DNA of 64,000 nucleotides from Enteractinococcus helveticum (lineage in GTDB: Bacteria; Actinomycetota; Actinomycetes; Actinomycetales; Micrococcaceae): NCBI RefSeq assembly GCF_001657475.1, contig NZ_LXEY01000008.1, forward strand, positions 20,507 to 84,506, in the 5' to 3' direction. Under the pieces are notes generated by a model. That model was not told the DNA's origin and did no database searches. It was given only the letters and a program-made list of their open reading frames with translations. The position numbers and the translations under genes were made by a program. This document shows, piece after piece, positions 1-8,955 of the stretch (position 1 is its first letter; the number at the start of each line of letters is the position of its first letter).

Positions 1-11
1 AGCCCTGCCGC

Positions 12-22
12 CCGGACACTGA
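12..22 (+). promoter_or_regulatory. CCGGACACWRT start-proximal motif (copy 1)
   Basis: CCGGACACTGA, first base 17 nt before the ATG at 29. This is one of about 35 copies in the window. At this spacing bases 6-11 of the motif fall at -12 to -7 relative to the ATG, the position of a -10 box for a leaderless mRNA. No Shine-Dalgarno sequence lies between the motif and the ATG. The promoter role is inferred. Confidence 0.65.
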
Positions 23-28
23 CCTTGT

Positions 29-1324
29 ATGATGAAGCCGATGACCGCAGCTCAGATTGCCCAGCAAAACAACCGCCGCACCAGTGGACAGTACGATTTC
101 AAACACCACTCGGAAGCCAGCGACCTCAGCCTGTCTTCCCAGGATGCAGCATCAGGCGGGGTGGAATCCTACGTGCACCGCGTTGACATCGAGCGAGATG
201 AGTTCCACCAGCTACACGATGCTAACAGCGCCAATATCGAAGCGTTTGTCGCCGCAGAACGACGATTCTGGGACGCCTACAACGAGAACAAGCGCCGTAC
301 CGGTCGAGGGTCATATCGCGCTTTTCCCGCTGATGATGCCATGTATCAGGCACACCTGCGACGCAAGGAAGCTTTTTACCAGATGTCGCTGACCGATGTT
401 GCTCACGCTAAACACGCAGAAGACCACGGTTATGACCGGTCAGCTATGGCGCTCAACAGCTACACCCACTATCAACGTGAAGCCGAGAACTTCCAACGCT
501 GGAAAGATCAGCAGAACAAGGCTCGGGGTGCAGAATATGTGCACATGCCAAATCCGACCATGAACGATGACTACCACTACAACAAAGCCAAGCGATTTCT
601 GGCCACATTCACCGGACGACACCCCAAAGAAGTTGACCGTCGAGCTGAAGCGCTGATGCATGAACGCGGCATCGACCGACACCAGGCGATGCAAGAACTC
701 TGGGCGACTGCAAACATCCGCGACGACAAGCCACTAGTCTTCATTGACTTTGAAACCGCCTGTCGCACAACTGACGATATTGGCACCGTGGACACCGGTC
801 AATACTCCGACATTATTGAGGTCGGTTACGAAAAGGTACACCCCGATGGACGGGTTGATTCCGGATCGTTTCTGCTGGATGCCGACGAAAAACTCAAAGC
901 ACTGGCCGGGACCGGCGCTCAGGATGTTCACAACATCACCCCTGAGATGATTGAGGGCAAGCCGAAATTCTCCGACTCAGAAATCCAGCAACACATGATG
1001 GAGGTCATGGAAGGCTCGGTACTGGTAGCTCACCAAGCAAACTTTGAACATACGCAGCTGTCATATTCACTCAACGGCTATGCCAGCAAGTGGCGCGACA
1101 CCTTGGACACCAAAGACACTATGACCTATTTCGTCCACACCCCAGCAGGCTCGGGCAACCGAATGCAAGACATGGTTCAGCTGACAGGTGGCGCTTACGG
1201 TAATGACGCCCACCGCGCGCTGGTCGATGTGCAAATGATGCGGCAAGCATTTGGCCAGGTAGTCAACGGTGATCGTCGAGCGTATATGTCCGGCGACCAC
1301 GGCAACTTTTTGCGCAGTAGCTAG
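29..1324 (+). CDS. DnaQ-like DEDDh 3'-5' exonuclease with N-terminal HSEA tag
   Basis: 431 aa. The C-terminal half (about residues 235-415) has the DEDDh exonuclease pattern: FIDFET (Exo I), HNITPEMI, VAHQANFE (Exo II) and DAHRALVD (Exo III). It could act as a proofreading partner for the DnaE-like polymerase at 57.3-62 kb, or in DNA repair. The first 35 residues carry RTSGQYDFKHHSEA, a tag shared with the otherwise unrelated proteins at 24412 and 25416. Residues 40-230 are charged, helical and of unknown function. The start at 29 (or the adjacent ATG at 32) is set by the motif 17 nt upstream. The nuclease fold is clear; the cellular role is inferred. Confidence 0.8.
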   Translation: MMKPMTAAQIAQQNNRRTSGQYDFKHHSEASDLSLSSQDAASGGVESYVHRVDIERDEFHQLHDANSANIEAFVAAERRFWDAYNENKRRTGRGSYRAFPADDAMYQAHLRRKEAFYQMSLTDVAHAKHAEDHGYDRSAMALNSYTHYQREAENFQRWKDQQNKARGAEYVHMPNPTMNDDYHYNKAKRFLATFTGRHPKEVDRRAEALMHERGIDRHQAMQELWATANIRDDKPLVFIDFETACRTTDDIGTVDTGQYSDIIEVGYEKVHPDGRVDSGSFLLDADEKLKALAGTGAQDVHNITPEMIEGKPKFSDSEIQQHMMEVMEGSVLVAHQANFEHTQLSYSLNGYASKWRDTLDTKDTMTYFVHTPAGSGNRMQDMVQLTGGAYGNDAHRALVDVQMMRQAFGQVVNGDRRAYMSGDHGNFLRSS

Positions 1325-1400
1325 CAGCATCAAGACTTCAAGTAGTGGCGTTAGTTATGGTGAGAAAAGCAGTTAGTTTTTATTACACTTGGGAGAACCA

Positions 1401-2670
1401 TTGCGAGATCATTTCAGGGCTCATTACTCGATGTCAGACGATGAGTTGTCTGACTTGTGGGAAAACGCCACCATTGTTTTCGATACCAATGTGTTGTTGG
1501 ACGTTTTTCGCTACCCTTCCAAGACCCGTAATGATTTCCTGCACTTACTTGAAGAGCTCGCCGAAAGACTGTGGATGCCTAATCAAGTAGGCACTGAATT
1601 TCACCGCGAACGACTGGAAGTTCCGAAACGCCAGAAAGAAGCGCTAAAAGGTTTCAGTAAAGCGATTGAAGGTGCCAAAGCCAATTTGAAATCCTTTCTG
1701 AGTGACTTTAAGCCACTTATGAGAGAGGAATCAGAAGAGATTTCAGATTTTATTAATGAAGAACTGAACGCCTTGCGTGAGAGCGTTAAACAGAAGTTCC
1801 ATGACTACAAAGTAGATGTTCTCAGTGATGACGCGCATGACCAAACCTTCCAGAAAATCTCTGAACTCTATGATGGTCGCGTTGGAGAGTCTTATACCTC
1901 AAAAAAGCTGCTTAAGATCCACAGCGTAGGTGAACAGCGATATCGCTTGAACATTCCCCCCCGGCTACAAAGATGCTGGCAAAGGTAACAACAAGTTTGG
2001 GGATTTAATAGTTTGGTTTCAGATTCTCGATTTTGCTCGCGAAAACCAGTGTTCGGTTATCTTCATAACAGACGACCTCAAGGAAGACTGGTGGACAATT
2101 GACAAAACTGGCCCCATTGCAGCTCGACAAGAACTTATCGACGAGTATTTAAGGTACAGCGGCGGTAGGAACATAAAATTTTATACATCCGAAGATTTTG
2201 TCGAAGAGGCGTGGCAGCGAGGCAAGAGTGTCAAAGAAGAAACAGTAAAAGATGTCACCACATATGCCGATGAGAGGCGTAAAGCTCAGCAACAACCCGT
2301 CCTTCAAAGCTCTTACAATCTTCCGTGGCATAGCGGTGCTGTCGAGCAAGTTATGAGTGAATTGAATTCATCCGCTGCTCTCCAAACTGCACTAAATAAC
2401 ATCTCTGGCAGGGACTACTACAACAGTATTTTTGAAACGATTACTCAACCGGGTCTGCAAAATGCTCTCAAAACTGCGAATTTCAATGCATCTCAAGGAA
2501 TTGTGAGCACTTTGGAAGCCCTACGCAATGCAGGCTTATGGACCCCACAAGCTCAGGATTCCTACGAAGAGGGATTCAGCGAAGAACAGGGTTTCGAGGA
2601 CGATGATGAAGCCGCCATGGTGGATGACGATGAAGATGACAACTCACAAGACGAGTCCCTAGACGACTAA
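1401..2670 (+). pseudogene. PIN_8-type nuclease, split by a frameshift in a C7 tract
   Basis: The N-terminal part reads in frame from TTG 1401 (preceded by GGGAGA) and contains FDTNVLLDVFRY, the first acidic motif of PIN_8-like (DUF4935) proteins. At the run of seven C around 1956-1962 the frame is lost and that frame stops at 1988. Skipping one base restores PPGYKDAGK, FGDLIVWFQILDFA and VIFITDDLKEDWW, the conserved second half of the family, and the frame then stays open to 2670 with an acidic tail. The restored protein would be about 422 aa. The cause could be a real mutation, slippage or phase variation, or a sequencing error. PIN_8 proteins are RNase-like and often found in defence loci. 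The gene lacks the replicon motif and has a lower GC content than its neighbours, suggesting separately acquired cargo. Confidence 0.75.
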
Positions 2671-2728
2671 AGAAACACTCAACATATTTCGGTTCACACT
2701 GTCGGTTTCTCGTTCTCGTGGTACTCCT

Positions 2729-2869
2729 GTGTTCGTCGGTATCGACCTATCAGATGCAACATCGCAACAATACGCCGACCGTGCATCTGCCTATTTGACA
2801 GCATCAAGTATTGCCATCAACCTCGACGCCACCGACATTCCCGGAGACCAGCCAGTGCTCATGCAGTAG
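2729..2869 (+). CDS. possible small ORF or gene remnant
   Basis: A 46-aa frame opens at GTG 2729 and begins VFVGIDLSDATSQQYADRAS; it ends just before the convergent methyltransferase. The composition looks protein-like (alternating hydrophobic and acidic residues) and the frame is open for some distance upstream, so it may be the tail of a decayed gene. No domain is recognised and there is no clear ribosome binding site. Confidence 0.25.
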   Translation: MFVGIDLSDATSQQYADRASAYLTASSIAINLDATDIPGDQPVLMQ

Positions 2870-2876
2870 GAGCACA

Positions 2877-4319
2877 TCACGACTGATCTGGTATCAGCAC
2901 CTCAACAGCCCCAGACAAGCCATCAGCTATCGCACCCCGCAGCGGAAACTCATAGTCTCCCGCGACGGGGTGCTTTGCTGTGGTGATACCAGTTGAAGCA
3001 GCGCGCATCCGGGGCACTAGCACCGCGTGGAAGACCCCGGCCTTATCACCAGGTGCATGACCTTGCTGGGGCAGCTCGTTGAGCGTCACAGAGACCGTAT
3101 CGCGGGACCCGCCATCGGTGTCGTTCAGCAGCATCGCAGCATGAGCAACCGTGCCTGATCCGGCATACAGGTCAAGAATTTTGGCGTCTGGATCGGCGGC
3201 GTAGAAGCGCAACAAATCTTCCATGGCATAGATTGATTTGGGATGCGAGAACGTGCACTGTGGCACCAGCTTGCGCAGCAACCACGAACCATAGACAGAG
3301 TAGTTGTGACTGGGCACCGTCCATACTGTCGTCGGCAGCACTGCTGGATCATCCTCAGTGGCTACCACGATGGCAGCACCAGTGTCTTCGTCGTATCCGG
3401 TGATTTCAAACTCCCCGCGGTCAATTTTGGCAACCACCCCGGAAGTGAGGTATTTGATCGCCGTCTTGTGCTCATCGCCGCGCACGAGCCGTCCGGTAGT
3501 GACAAACCCTTGGGCTAGCAATGTTCGTGCGGTGTCAGCAGAGACCCGCCAGCGTCCAAGTGATCCGTCTTTGCGAATAGGCCAGCAGGTAGCCACATCA
3601 GGATCGGGGTCATTGAATTTCTGATAGGCACCAGGGGACACCGGTTCTCCCACCCCAACAACTTTTCCGGTGGCACGGTCGATGAATACCGGGTAGAAGC
3701 ACCCCGGAGACGATTGGGCGGTGTGACCGATTCCAGATTTCAGCAGCCGATTCCACTGCACTGTGCCTGCCACGCGACCCTCTTGGTGCAACCCCCAATG
3801 GTCGCCGAGCTTTGCTGGCTGTGGACCGCCAGAGGCCGGATGGATACAAATGATGTACTCGTGCGAACGGCGAAAGCCTTTCATTGCCGATCCCGATGGC
3901 ACCGTGGACATGGTGATGATTTGATACCACCAACCTGTTGACTGTGCCATCAGCCGTTCTACGACCTGCAAAGCATCTGCCAGCGACCGTGAATCAATTG
4001 TCAGCGCCATCGCGCCAGACAGCGCCAGAACTTGCTGTGCGGCTTGTAGGCGCTCCAACAGTGCCATCTGCCAGTCTCCGGCATCAAATCGGTTCTGGTA
4101 GGCATCTCGGGTGCGTCCGGTGTTGTAGGGCGGGTCAACGAAGATGAAATCAAAGAGTTCACCGGAGGTATCTAGCTGATGCAGCACCGTCAGGTTGTCA
4201 TCACAGATCAATCGGTGACAACCGGAACCGGAGCCAAAGGTGTCGGTAGCCCGGTAGCCTGCCAAGACGTCTTGCGGGGCGGTGAGCGTATCGAGGGTAA
4301 GCGTGTCTAATGTGTTCAT
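2877..4319 (-). CDS. adenine-specific DNA methyltransferase, type III Mod-like (beta class)
   Basis: 480 aa. DPPYNTG at about residues 62-68 (catalytic motif IV) precedes the AdoMet-binding motif LDLYAGSGT near residue 385, the order of beta-class N6-adenine methyltransferases such as Mod of type III systems. No restriction subunit follows, so it is probably solitary, protecting the element or marking its DNA. The frame extends upstream to 4385, but the replicon motif on the minus strand at 4326-4336 lies 17 nt before ATG 4319, so that start is preferred. It is divergent from the GntR regulator at 4448. Confidence 0.85.
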   Translation of the reverse strand: MNTLDTLTLDTLTAPQDVLAGYRATDTFGSGSGCHRLICDDNLTVLHQLDTSGELFDFIFVDPPYNTGRTRDAYQNRFDAGDWQMALLERLQAAQQVLALSGAMALTIDSRSLADALQVVERLMAQSTGWWYQIITMSTVPSGSAMKGFRRSHEYIICIHPASGGPQPAKLGDHWGLHQEGRVAGTVQWNRLLKSGIGHTAQSSPGCFYPVFIDRATGKVVGVGEPVSPGAYQKFNDPDPDVATCWPIRKDGSLGRWRVSADTARTLLAQGFVTTGRLVRGDEHKTAIKYLTSGVVAKIDRGEFEITGYDEDTGAAIVVATEDDPAVLPTTVWTVPSHNYSVYGSWLLRKLVPQCTFSHPKSIYAMEDLLRFYAADPDAKILDLYAGSGTVAHAAMLLNDTDGGSRDTVSVTLNELPQQGHAPGDKAGVFHAVLVPRMRAASTGITTAKHPVAGDYEFPLRGAIADGLSGAVEVLIPDQS

Positions 4320-4325
4320 GCCCTG

Positions 4326-4336
4326 ATAGTGTCCGG
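4326..4336 (-). promoter_or_regulatory. CCGGACACWRT motif
   Basis: CCGGACACTAT on the minus strand, 17 nt before ATG 4319 of the methyltransferase. Confidence 0.65.
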
Positions 4337-4397
4337 GCACTTTTCGTCGTGAACTGACGGCTATTGCGAGACCAACCCTGAGCATTTGTGATATTCT

Positions 4398-4428
4398 GTT
4401 TATGTCCTCTAAAAATGAGGGTATAAAC
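4398..4428. promoter_or_regulatory. imperfect inverted repeat, probable GntR operator
   Basis: Arms GTTTATGTCCTC (4398-4409) and GAGGGTATAAAC (4417-4428) match at 10 of 12 positions around a 7-base AT-rich centre. The repeat sits 20 bp before the GntR-type gene at 4448 and within the divergent control region of the methyltransferase. The position suggests autoregulation; this is inferred. Confidence 0.55.
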
Positions 4429-4447
4429 TAAAAGCAAAGGAAGAACA

Positions 4448-4771
4448 ATGAGCTATGTACCGGTTTACAAGCAGATCACTGAATGGTTGCGCACCCTCGT
4501 CGAGCAGCGCCACCACGGAGCTATGCTGCCGACCATTTCTGAGGTGCAGCAACGCTTTGGCATCAATGGCGTTCAAACCGTTAGGACGGCCTATAACACG
4601 TTGATCGATGAGGGATTGGTGGTTCGGAAGGATTCACCACGTCGCTATTTCGTAGTAGACCCCAACGCGGCAGAAGGCGACAGCCCTGACATCACAACAC
4701 TGGTGACCGAACTCAAAAACACGCTGGCACACGCTACGACGTTAGTGGAAGAACTAGAGCGCGTTGCATGA
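4448..4771 (+). CDS. small GntR-family transcription regulator
   Basis: 107 aa. Residues 1-70 form a GntR winged helix: PVYKQITEWLRTLVEQ, then LPTISEVQQRFGING, then YNTLIDEGLVV. The C-terminal 35 residues are a short coiled-coil-like helix instead of a ligand-binding domain, as in YtrA-like small GntR regulators. It has a conventional Shine-Dalgarno sequence (AAAGGAAG about 7 nt before the ATG) and no CCGGACAC motif, so it is controlled differently from most of the replicon. An inverted repeat at 4398-4428 is the likely operator, and a strong terminator follows. Confidence 0.8.
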   Translation: MSYVPVYKQITEWLRTLVEQRHHGAMLPTISEVQQRFGINGVQTVRTAYNTLIDEGLVVRKDSPRRYFVVDPNAAEGDSPDITTLVTELKNTLAHATTLVEELERVA

Positions 4772-4791
4772 ATTCAGCGCTGTCCTTGCAC

Positions 4792-4825
4792 AAGGGGTGG
4801 TAGTCAAAGAACTGCCACCCCTTTT
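4792..4825 (+). terminator. Rho-independent terminator after the GntR gene
   Basis: AAGGGGTGGTAGT (4792-4804) pairs with ACTGCCACCCCTT (4811-4823) around a 6-nt loop, with one G-U pair, and runs into TTTT. Confidence 0.85.
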
Positions 4826-4978
4826 CTGGTCTGGATCAAACGGCTGCTTCAACACCTGAGCCGCTCTGCGGTATCGCAGCATCGTCGAAGTGCCGCGTAC
4901 GACGGCCAGATGGACGATCTCAACGCAGCCCTTGAGCGGTAGACCAACCTCGGGTGGAGCAGGCTTCTACCGACCTTG

Positions 4979-4989
4979 CCGGACACAGT
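4979..4989 (+). promoter_or_regulatory. CCGGACACWRT motif
   Basis: CCGGACACAGT, 17 nt before ATG 4996. Confidence 0.65.
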
Positions 4990-4995
4990 TGGGAT

Positions 4996-5232
4996 ATGAC
5001 GATCAGAGAACTTCTTGAAGCCCTCTCCCAAATCCCCGAAGACCAGCTCGACCAGCAGATTTACGTCTGCGACTGGTGCCCAGAGTGCGACAGCAACCAC
5101 ACGGACAATTTGGAAATCAACAGTGTATCGCGATACACCGACGACGAGCCACCCACCGAAGACAACCCGCTAGGCATCAACTACTGTTCCCAAGCACTCC
5201 GCTGCCCACATTCGACCTATCAAGCTGATTAG
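4996..5232 (+). CDS. hypothetical protein with paired cysteines
   Basis: 78 aa beginning MTIRELLEALSQIPEDQLDQQ. The N-terminus resembles small phage and plasmid proteins that start with a TIxELLxxL helix. CDWCPEC and two later cysteines could bind a metal. The upstream in-frame ATG at 4954 is disfavoured because the replicon motif lies exactly 17 nt before 4996. Function unknown. DinG follows with its own motif copy. Confidence 0.6.
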   Translation: MTIRELLEALSQIPEDQLDQQIYVCDWCPECDSNHTDNLEINSVSRYTDDEPPTEDNPLGINYCSQALRCPHSTYQAD

Positions 5233-5237
5233 TCCTG

Positions 5238-5248
5238 CCGGACACTGT
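5238..5248 (+). promoter_or_regulatory. CCGGACACWRT motif
   Basis: CCGGACACTGT, 17 nt before ATG 5255 of the DinG-like helicase. Confidence 0.65.
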
Positions 5249-5254
5249 GCTGGT

Positions 5255-8200
5255 ATGGAAGATCAGAATACACCTCAACAAGACTTATTGACCCAGGCGG
5301 TCATCAAGACCACCGGGATACCCGAAGCCAAACCACGTGCACCCCAGGCGGAACTTTCTGGCTGGATCGAACAAGCACTGTCCATTGGTGGTAAGCACTT
5401 AGCTGCACAAGCGCCAACCGGCACAGGAAAATCGCTCGCCTACCTCACTCCGGCTTTTGCCGCAGCGGCCACCCGCGGTGAACGCACGCTTATTTCCACC
5501 GAGGGGCTGGCACTACAGCGTCAGATTGTCACCAAAGACGCCCCGGCAGTCGCTGCGGCCACCGCCGAGATGTATGGCCGTGAACCACAAGTGGCGGTAC
5601 TCAAAGGCTTTGGCAATTACGTGTGTAACGAAGCTGCCAAGGTCACCGCGAACCGTATTTTGCGCCGAGCCGGTGAGTCATCGCCAACAGATTTGTTCAC
5701 CCGTCTCTCCAAGGTCAAAGACCAGCTGGGTGCTGCCACACCAATGAAAATCTCGGGAATTCAATCCACCGTGGGTACTCTGGTGGATTTGGTCACCTGG
5801 GCGATGATGCACTCAAGTGACCCAACCAACGGCCAGCGTGATGAATGCCCGGTGCCCATTGAGCGAGAATGGTCGCTTGTGTCGGTGCCGTCTGGCCAAT
5901 GCTCCAATGACGGTGACAACGACGATGCCTGTGCTGGACATCAGGCCAGGAAGGCCGCAGCAGTGGCAGACATTGTCGTCACCAACCACACGTTGATCGC
6001 CATTCAAGCCACCAAAAGCATCCCGGTGCTAGTGGATTCCAAAACACTTGGGGAATTTGACCACATCATCATTGACGAAGCTCACGCACTGCCATCCGTG
6101 GTGCGGTCCAATGGTGCCGTCGAAGTTTCGGAACCTCGCATTGCCCGGCTACTCAACCGAATCGTCGAACCCGATGACTCCGACGCTCAACCATCTCCGA
6201 TGGTCAAAAGTGCTGGTGAAAATGTGCGACAACTTCTGCCGTTTGTCACCCAGTGCCTCAACGACTACATCGGCGATGCCCGAAATGACGAAGAAGTCTG
6301 GATCGAAGATGATGAAGAATTCTCCGAACTCGACGCACTCAATGTTCGCCTGTCCACACTGAAGGAAGCGATCAAAGACGACGGTATGTTGACCCAAGAC
6401 ATTCGACTGCGAAACATCTCGTCTGTTGAATCCTTGATTGACGACATTGACCTGGTCTCCACGACGATCCGGGACACGGCACGGTGGGCAATCCGACAGT
6501 CCACTCCATCAGGGGCGGTTATCCCATCCTTTGCTGCATCACCGATTGATGTGTCATCAAATTTGTTTCACCGCTTGTGGACTCGCGACCCCTCCGTGGG
6601 CGGTGCCAATGATGTTGATCTTGCCCAGCAGCAGACTGAAGAAGCCCTCGCGCGACTGTTAGGTGACGAACCTGTGGAGCCAGTTGCTGACCGGGTACGC
6701 TCCACGGTGATTGCTGTGTCGGCCACCTTGTCCGATGACTTCCCGTTTGAAGCAGGTCTACGGTGCGACGTGGTTGATGTCGTGACGCCGTTTTCCACAG
6801 CCTATGCAAACTCGGCACTGTATATCCCGTATCCAGACGATGAAGACCTAGAAGAGATCACTACTGACCGGTGGGGCAAGATGAAAATGGATACCGGGCT
6901 GCATCGCGCGTGGGCAAAAGAACAGATGCTAGAACTGATTTTTGCCAACCGCGGCTCGGCCATGGTGATTTGTGCAACCGCATCAGCTGCCAAAGAATAT
7001 GCCAAAGCTATTGAGGACGACCCGCACCTGCCGTTCACCGTCTACACGCAGTGGGACCCGCGCGGTCGAGCCAAGGCTATTGATGACTGGATCGCTGAAA
7101 CCTCATCAGTCATTGTCGGCACTCGGTCCTTAATGACTGGGGTGGATGCATCTGGGCTGACCAACACCTTAGTAGTCATTGACCGCCCGGCGCGCGCTCC
7201 GATGAACCCGGTAGACAAAGCGCGGTGTGCAACCCTGATCGACAACGGTGTGAACAAATGGGTGGCAGACACCAGAGTGTATGTTCAAGATGCCGCAGTG
7301 TTATTGGAACAAGCCGCAGGTCGCCTAATAAGATGCTTCGACCTCGAAACAGAAATACTCACAACAGATGGGTGGAAGAACTACAGTGAGATCGAGATTG
7401 GTGACACGGTATACGGCATTCCTCCACATCTAATGCAGGCACGCGGGACTAGGGCAGCCTCGACTAAAGGCGCACCAACTATCGAGCAGCATAAAGTCAA
7501 AGCGATTAAGGTGAACGATGATCCAGAGCCACTGCTTCGGTTCAAAAATAGGATGGCTGACATCGTAGCAACACCTGACCACACAATGTTGGTCCAACCT
7601 CAGAAAACCAGACCTATACAAACTCGCGCTGACGGGAGCACAGAATACTATGTCAGTAAGGCTCCTGACTACGTGAAAACTAGATTCGATGACCTGCCAC
7701 ACAGGTTCCAACTACCGCTAGCCGGTCGCGTCTCTAGAGGTCAGTCGAAGCTTCCCAGAGAATGGTTTACGCTCCTTGGCTTAGTCATAAGTGATGGACA
7801 CATTTCAAAGAGCAAAAACAGTATCACCTTGGCGCAGAGTACCGCGAAACAGGAGGTAGTCGATGAGATTGACGAACTCTTGAGCGGGATGGAAATGAAA
7901 TTCAACCGGTACGTTCAGAAGCGTAGTGGCACGAAACTGTCAGTCCGGGGAGGGAAAGAATATACCCGTAATGGCGACCTCGTTACGTGGGTGATCAATG
8001 GGCATGACTCTTCTCGAATCCGCGATTTGATGGTTCTAGGGCAGCGGCGAAGAAAGTCAAAGTTAAAATCGTTTCGATCGGTTCAATACTCCTCCTACCG
8101 TGATGTGTGGAATTGGCTTGATGCAGAAAAAATTATCCCCCGGTGGATTATCAATACTGCATCTAGACCAAATCTTCTTGCACTATTTCACGGACTAATG

Positions 8201-8695
8201 CTTGGGGACGGAACGTACAAATGGTCCCAAGAAGGCAAGTCTGGAGCTTTCCACACTGGCACCAAGCTAAACGCCGACAGATTCCAAGAGATATGCGCTT
8301 TAGTCGGTTACCGAAGTAATGTTGTATGTCGTAGTGAGACTCAGTGGGAGGTGCGCTTTGCGGCTCGTGGTTCCGTAAATACTACTCGCAAGGATGTTGT
8401 CGATCACGGCGTTGGGAGAACCTGGTGCATCAACACTGAGCTTGGCAGCGTTGTTGCTCGCCGAAACGGCAGAACGTTCATCGCAGGGAACTCAGGATCA
8501 GACCGCGGAATGGTCGCTGTGCTTGACCCTCGACTACAGCCTGGTTCACCGATCAGCTACCAAGCAGGGACGCGCAATATGTACCTTGCAGGCATCGACA
8601 TCTATGGTGAGAAATTCGATCATCTCGACGATGCGATGGACTGGCTGGAGGAACGTGCCGAGATGAACAAGCCAGCTGCGGTGTCGCCGGCCTAA
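5255..8695 (+). CDS. DinG/XPD-like superfamily 2 DNA helicase precursor containing an intein
   Basis: 1146 aa before splicing and about 760 aa after. Walker A APTGTGKS is at 53-60 and DEAH at 274-277. Cysteines 124, 198, 216 and 226 are placed as in the iron-sulfur domain of DinG/XPD helicases. Motif VI (EQAAGRLIR...SGSDRG) is interrupted between Arg693 and Ser1080 by a 386-residue intein. DinG-type helicases unwind DNA 5'-3' and resolve R-loops and damaged forks; on a plasmid this could serve replication or transfer. The start is fixed by the motif 17 nt upstream. The helicase call is firm; activity depends on splicing. Confidence 0.9.
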   Translation: MEDQNTPQQDLLTQAVIKTTGIPEAKPRAPQAELSGWIEQALSIGGKHLAAQAPTGTGKSLAYLTPAFAAAATRGERTLISTEGLALQRQIVTKDAPAVAAATAEMYGREPQVAVLKGFGNYVCNEAAKVTANRILRRAGESSPTDLFTRLSKVKDQLGAATPMKISGIQSTVGTLVDLVTWAMMHSSDPTNGQRDECPVPIEREWSLVSVPSGQCSNDGDNDDACAGHQARKAAAVADIVVTNHTLIAIQATKSIPVLVDSKTLGEFDHIIIDEAHALPSVVRSNGAVEVSEPRIARLLNRIVEPDDSDAQPSPMVKSAGENVRQLLPFVTQCLNDYIGDARNDEEVWIEDDEEFSELDALNVRLSTLKEAIKDDGMLTQDIRLRNISSVESLIDDIDLVSTTIRDTARWAIRQSTPSGAVIPSFAASPIDVSSNLFHRLWTRDPSVGGANDVDLAQQQTEEALARLLGDEPVEPVADRVRSTVIAVSATLSDDFPFEAGLRCDVVDVVTPFSTAYANSALYIPYPDDEDLEEITTDRWGKMKMDTGLHRAWAKEQMLELIFANRGSAMVICATASAAKEYAKAIEDDPHLPFTVYTQWDPRGRAKAIDDWIAETSSVIVGTRSLMTGVDASGLTNTLVVIDRPARAPMNPVDKARCATLIDNGVNKWVADTRVYVQDAAVLLEQAAGRLIRCFDLETEILTTDGWKNYSEIEIGDTVYGIPPHLMQARGTRAASTKGAPTIEQHKVKAIKVNDDPEPLLRFKNRMADIVATPDHTMLVQPQKTRPIQTRADGSTEYYVSKAPDYVKTRFDDLPHRFQLPLAGRVSRGQSKLPREWFTLLGLVISDGHISKSKNSITLAQSTAKQEVVDEIDELLSGMEMKFNRYVQKRSGTKLSVRGGKEYTRNGDLVTWVINGHDSSRIRDLMVLGQRRRKSKLKSFRSVQYSSYRDVWNWLDAEKIIPRWIINTASRPNLLALFHGLMLGDGTYKWSQEGKSGAFHTGTKLNADRFQEICALVGYRSNVVCRSETQWEVRFAARGSVNTTRKDVVDHGVGRTWCINTELGSVVARRNGRTFIAGNSGSDRGMVAVLDPRLQPGSPISYQAGTRNMYLAGIDIYGEKFDHLDDAMDWLEERAEMNKPAAVSPA
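7334..8491 (+). other. intein with LAGLIDADG homing endonuclease, inside helicase motif VI
   Basis: The element starts with Cys (CFDLETEILTTDGW, block A). Block B has TPDHTML, and two dodecapeptide motifs follow (LLGLVISDGHI near residue 840 and LMLGDGTY near 978). It ends TFIAGN before a +1 Ser. The penultimate residue is Gly instead of the usual His, a variant found in some actinobacterial and phage inteins. Insertion in the most conserved ATPase motif is typical of inteins. Codon use looks more AT-rich than in the flanking helicase, consistent with separate transfer. Confidence 0.9.
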
Positions 8696-8955
8696 AACAG
8701 TCCGGTCACGACGCTGAGCACGATGCCCAGCACTAAGACTGCCGGCAGGATGAATTGTTTTCCACGATCCCAGACTCCTTCAGATTTCTGGTCTTCCATC
8801 ATGCCGTGGTCAGCACCATCCTGCCGGTTTTGTATCTCTTGCCAGGTCGTGGGTTGATTCTCTGCTGATTGTTGACCCTGTTTGGAGCCGTTGACACAGT
8901 AGCGTGCCAGCATGTCGTCAAATGGGTCGCGCTCTGGCTGATTGTTATTCGTCAT
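8692..8955 (-). CDS. small tail-anchored membrane protein
   Basis: 87 aa. The first 65 residues are polar and Gln/Asn-rich; the last 20 (FILPAVLVLGIVLSVVTGLF) form one membrane helix, so the protein is probably tail-anchored. Its ATG at 8955 overlaps the stop of the upstream gene by 11 bp, indicating translational coupling in the 13155-8692 operon. A role next to the transfer ATPase is possible but not shown. Confidence 0.65.
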   Translation of the reverse strand: MTNNNQPERDPFDDMLARYCVNGSKQGQQSAENQPTTWQEIQNRQDGADHGMMEDQKSEGVWDRGKQFILPAVLVLGIVLSVVTGLF

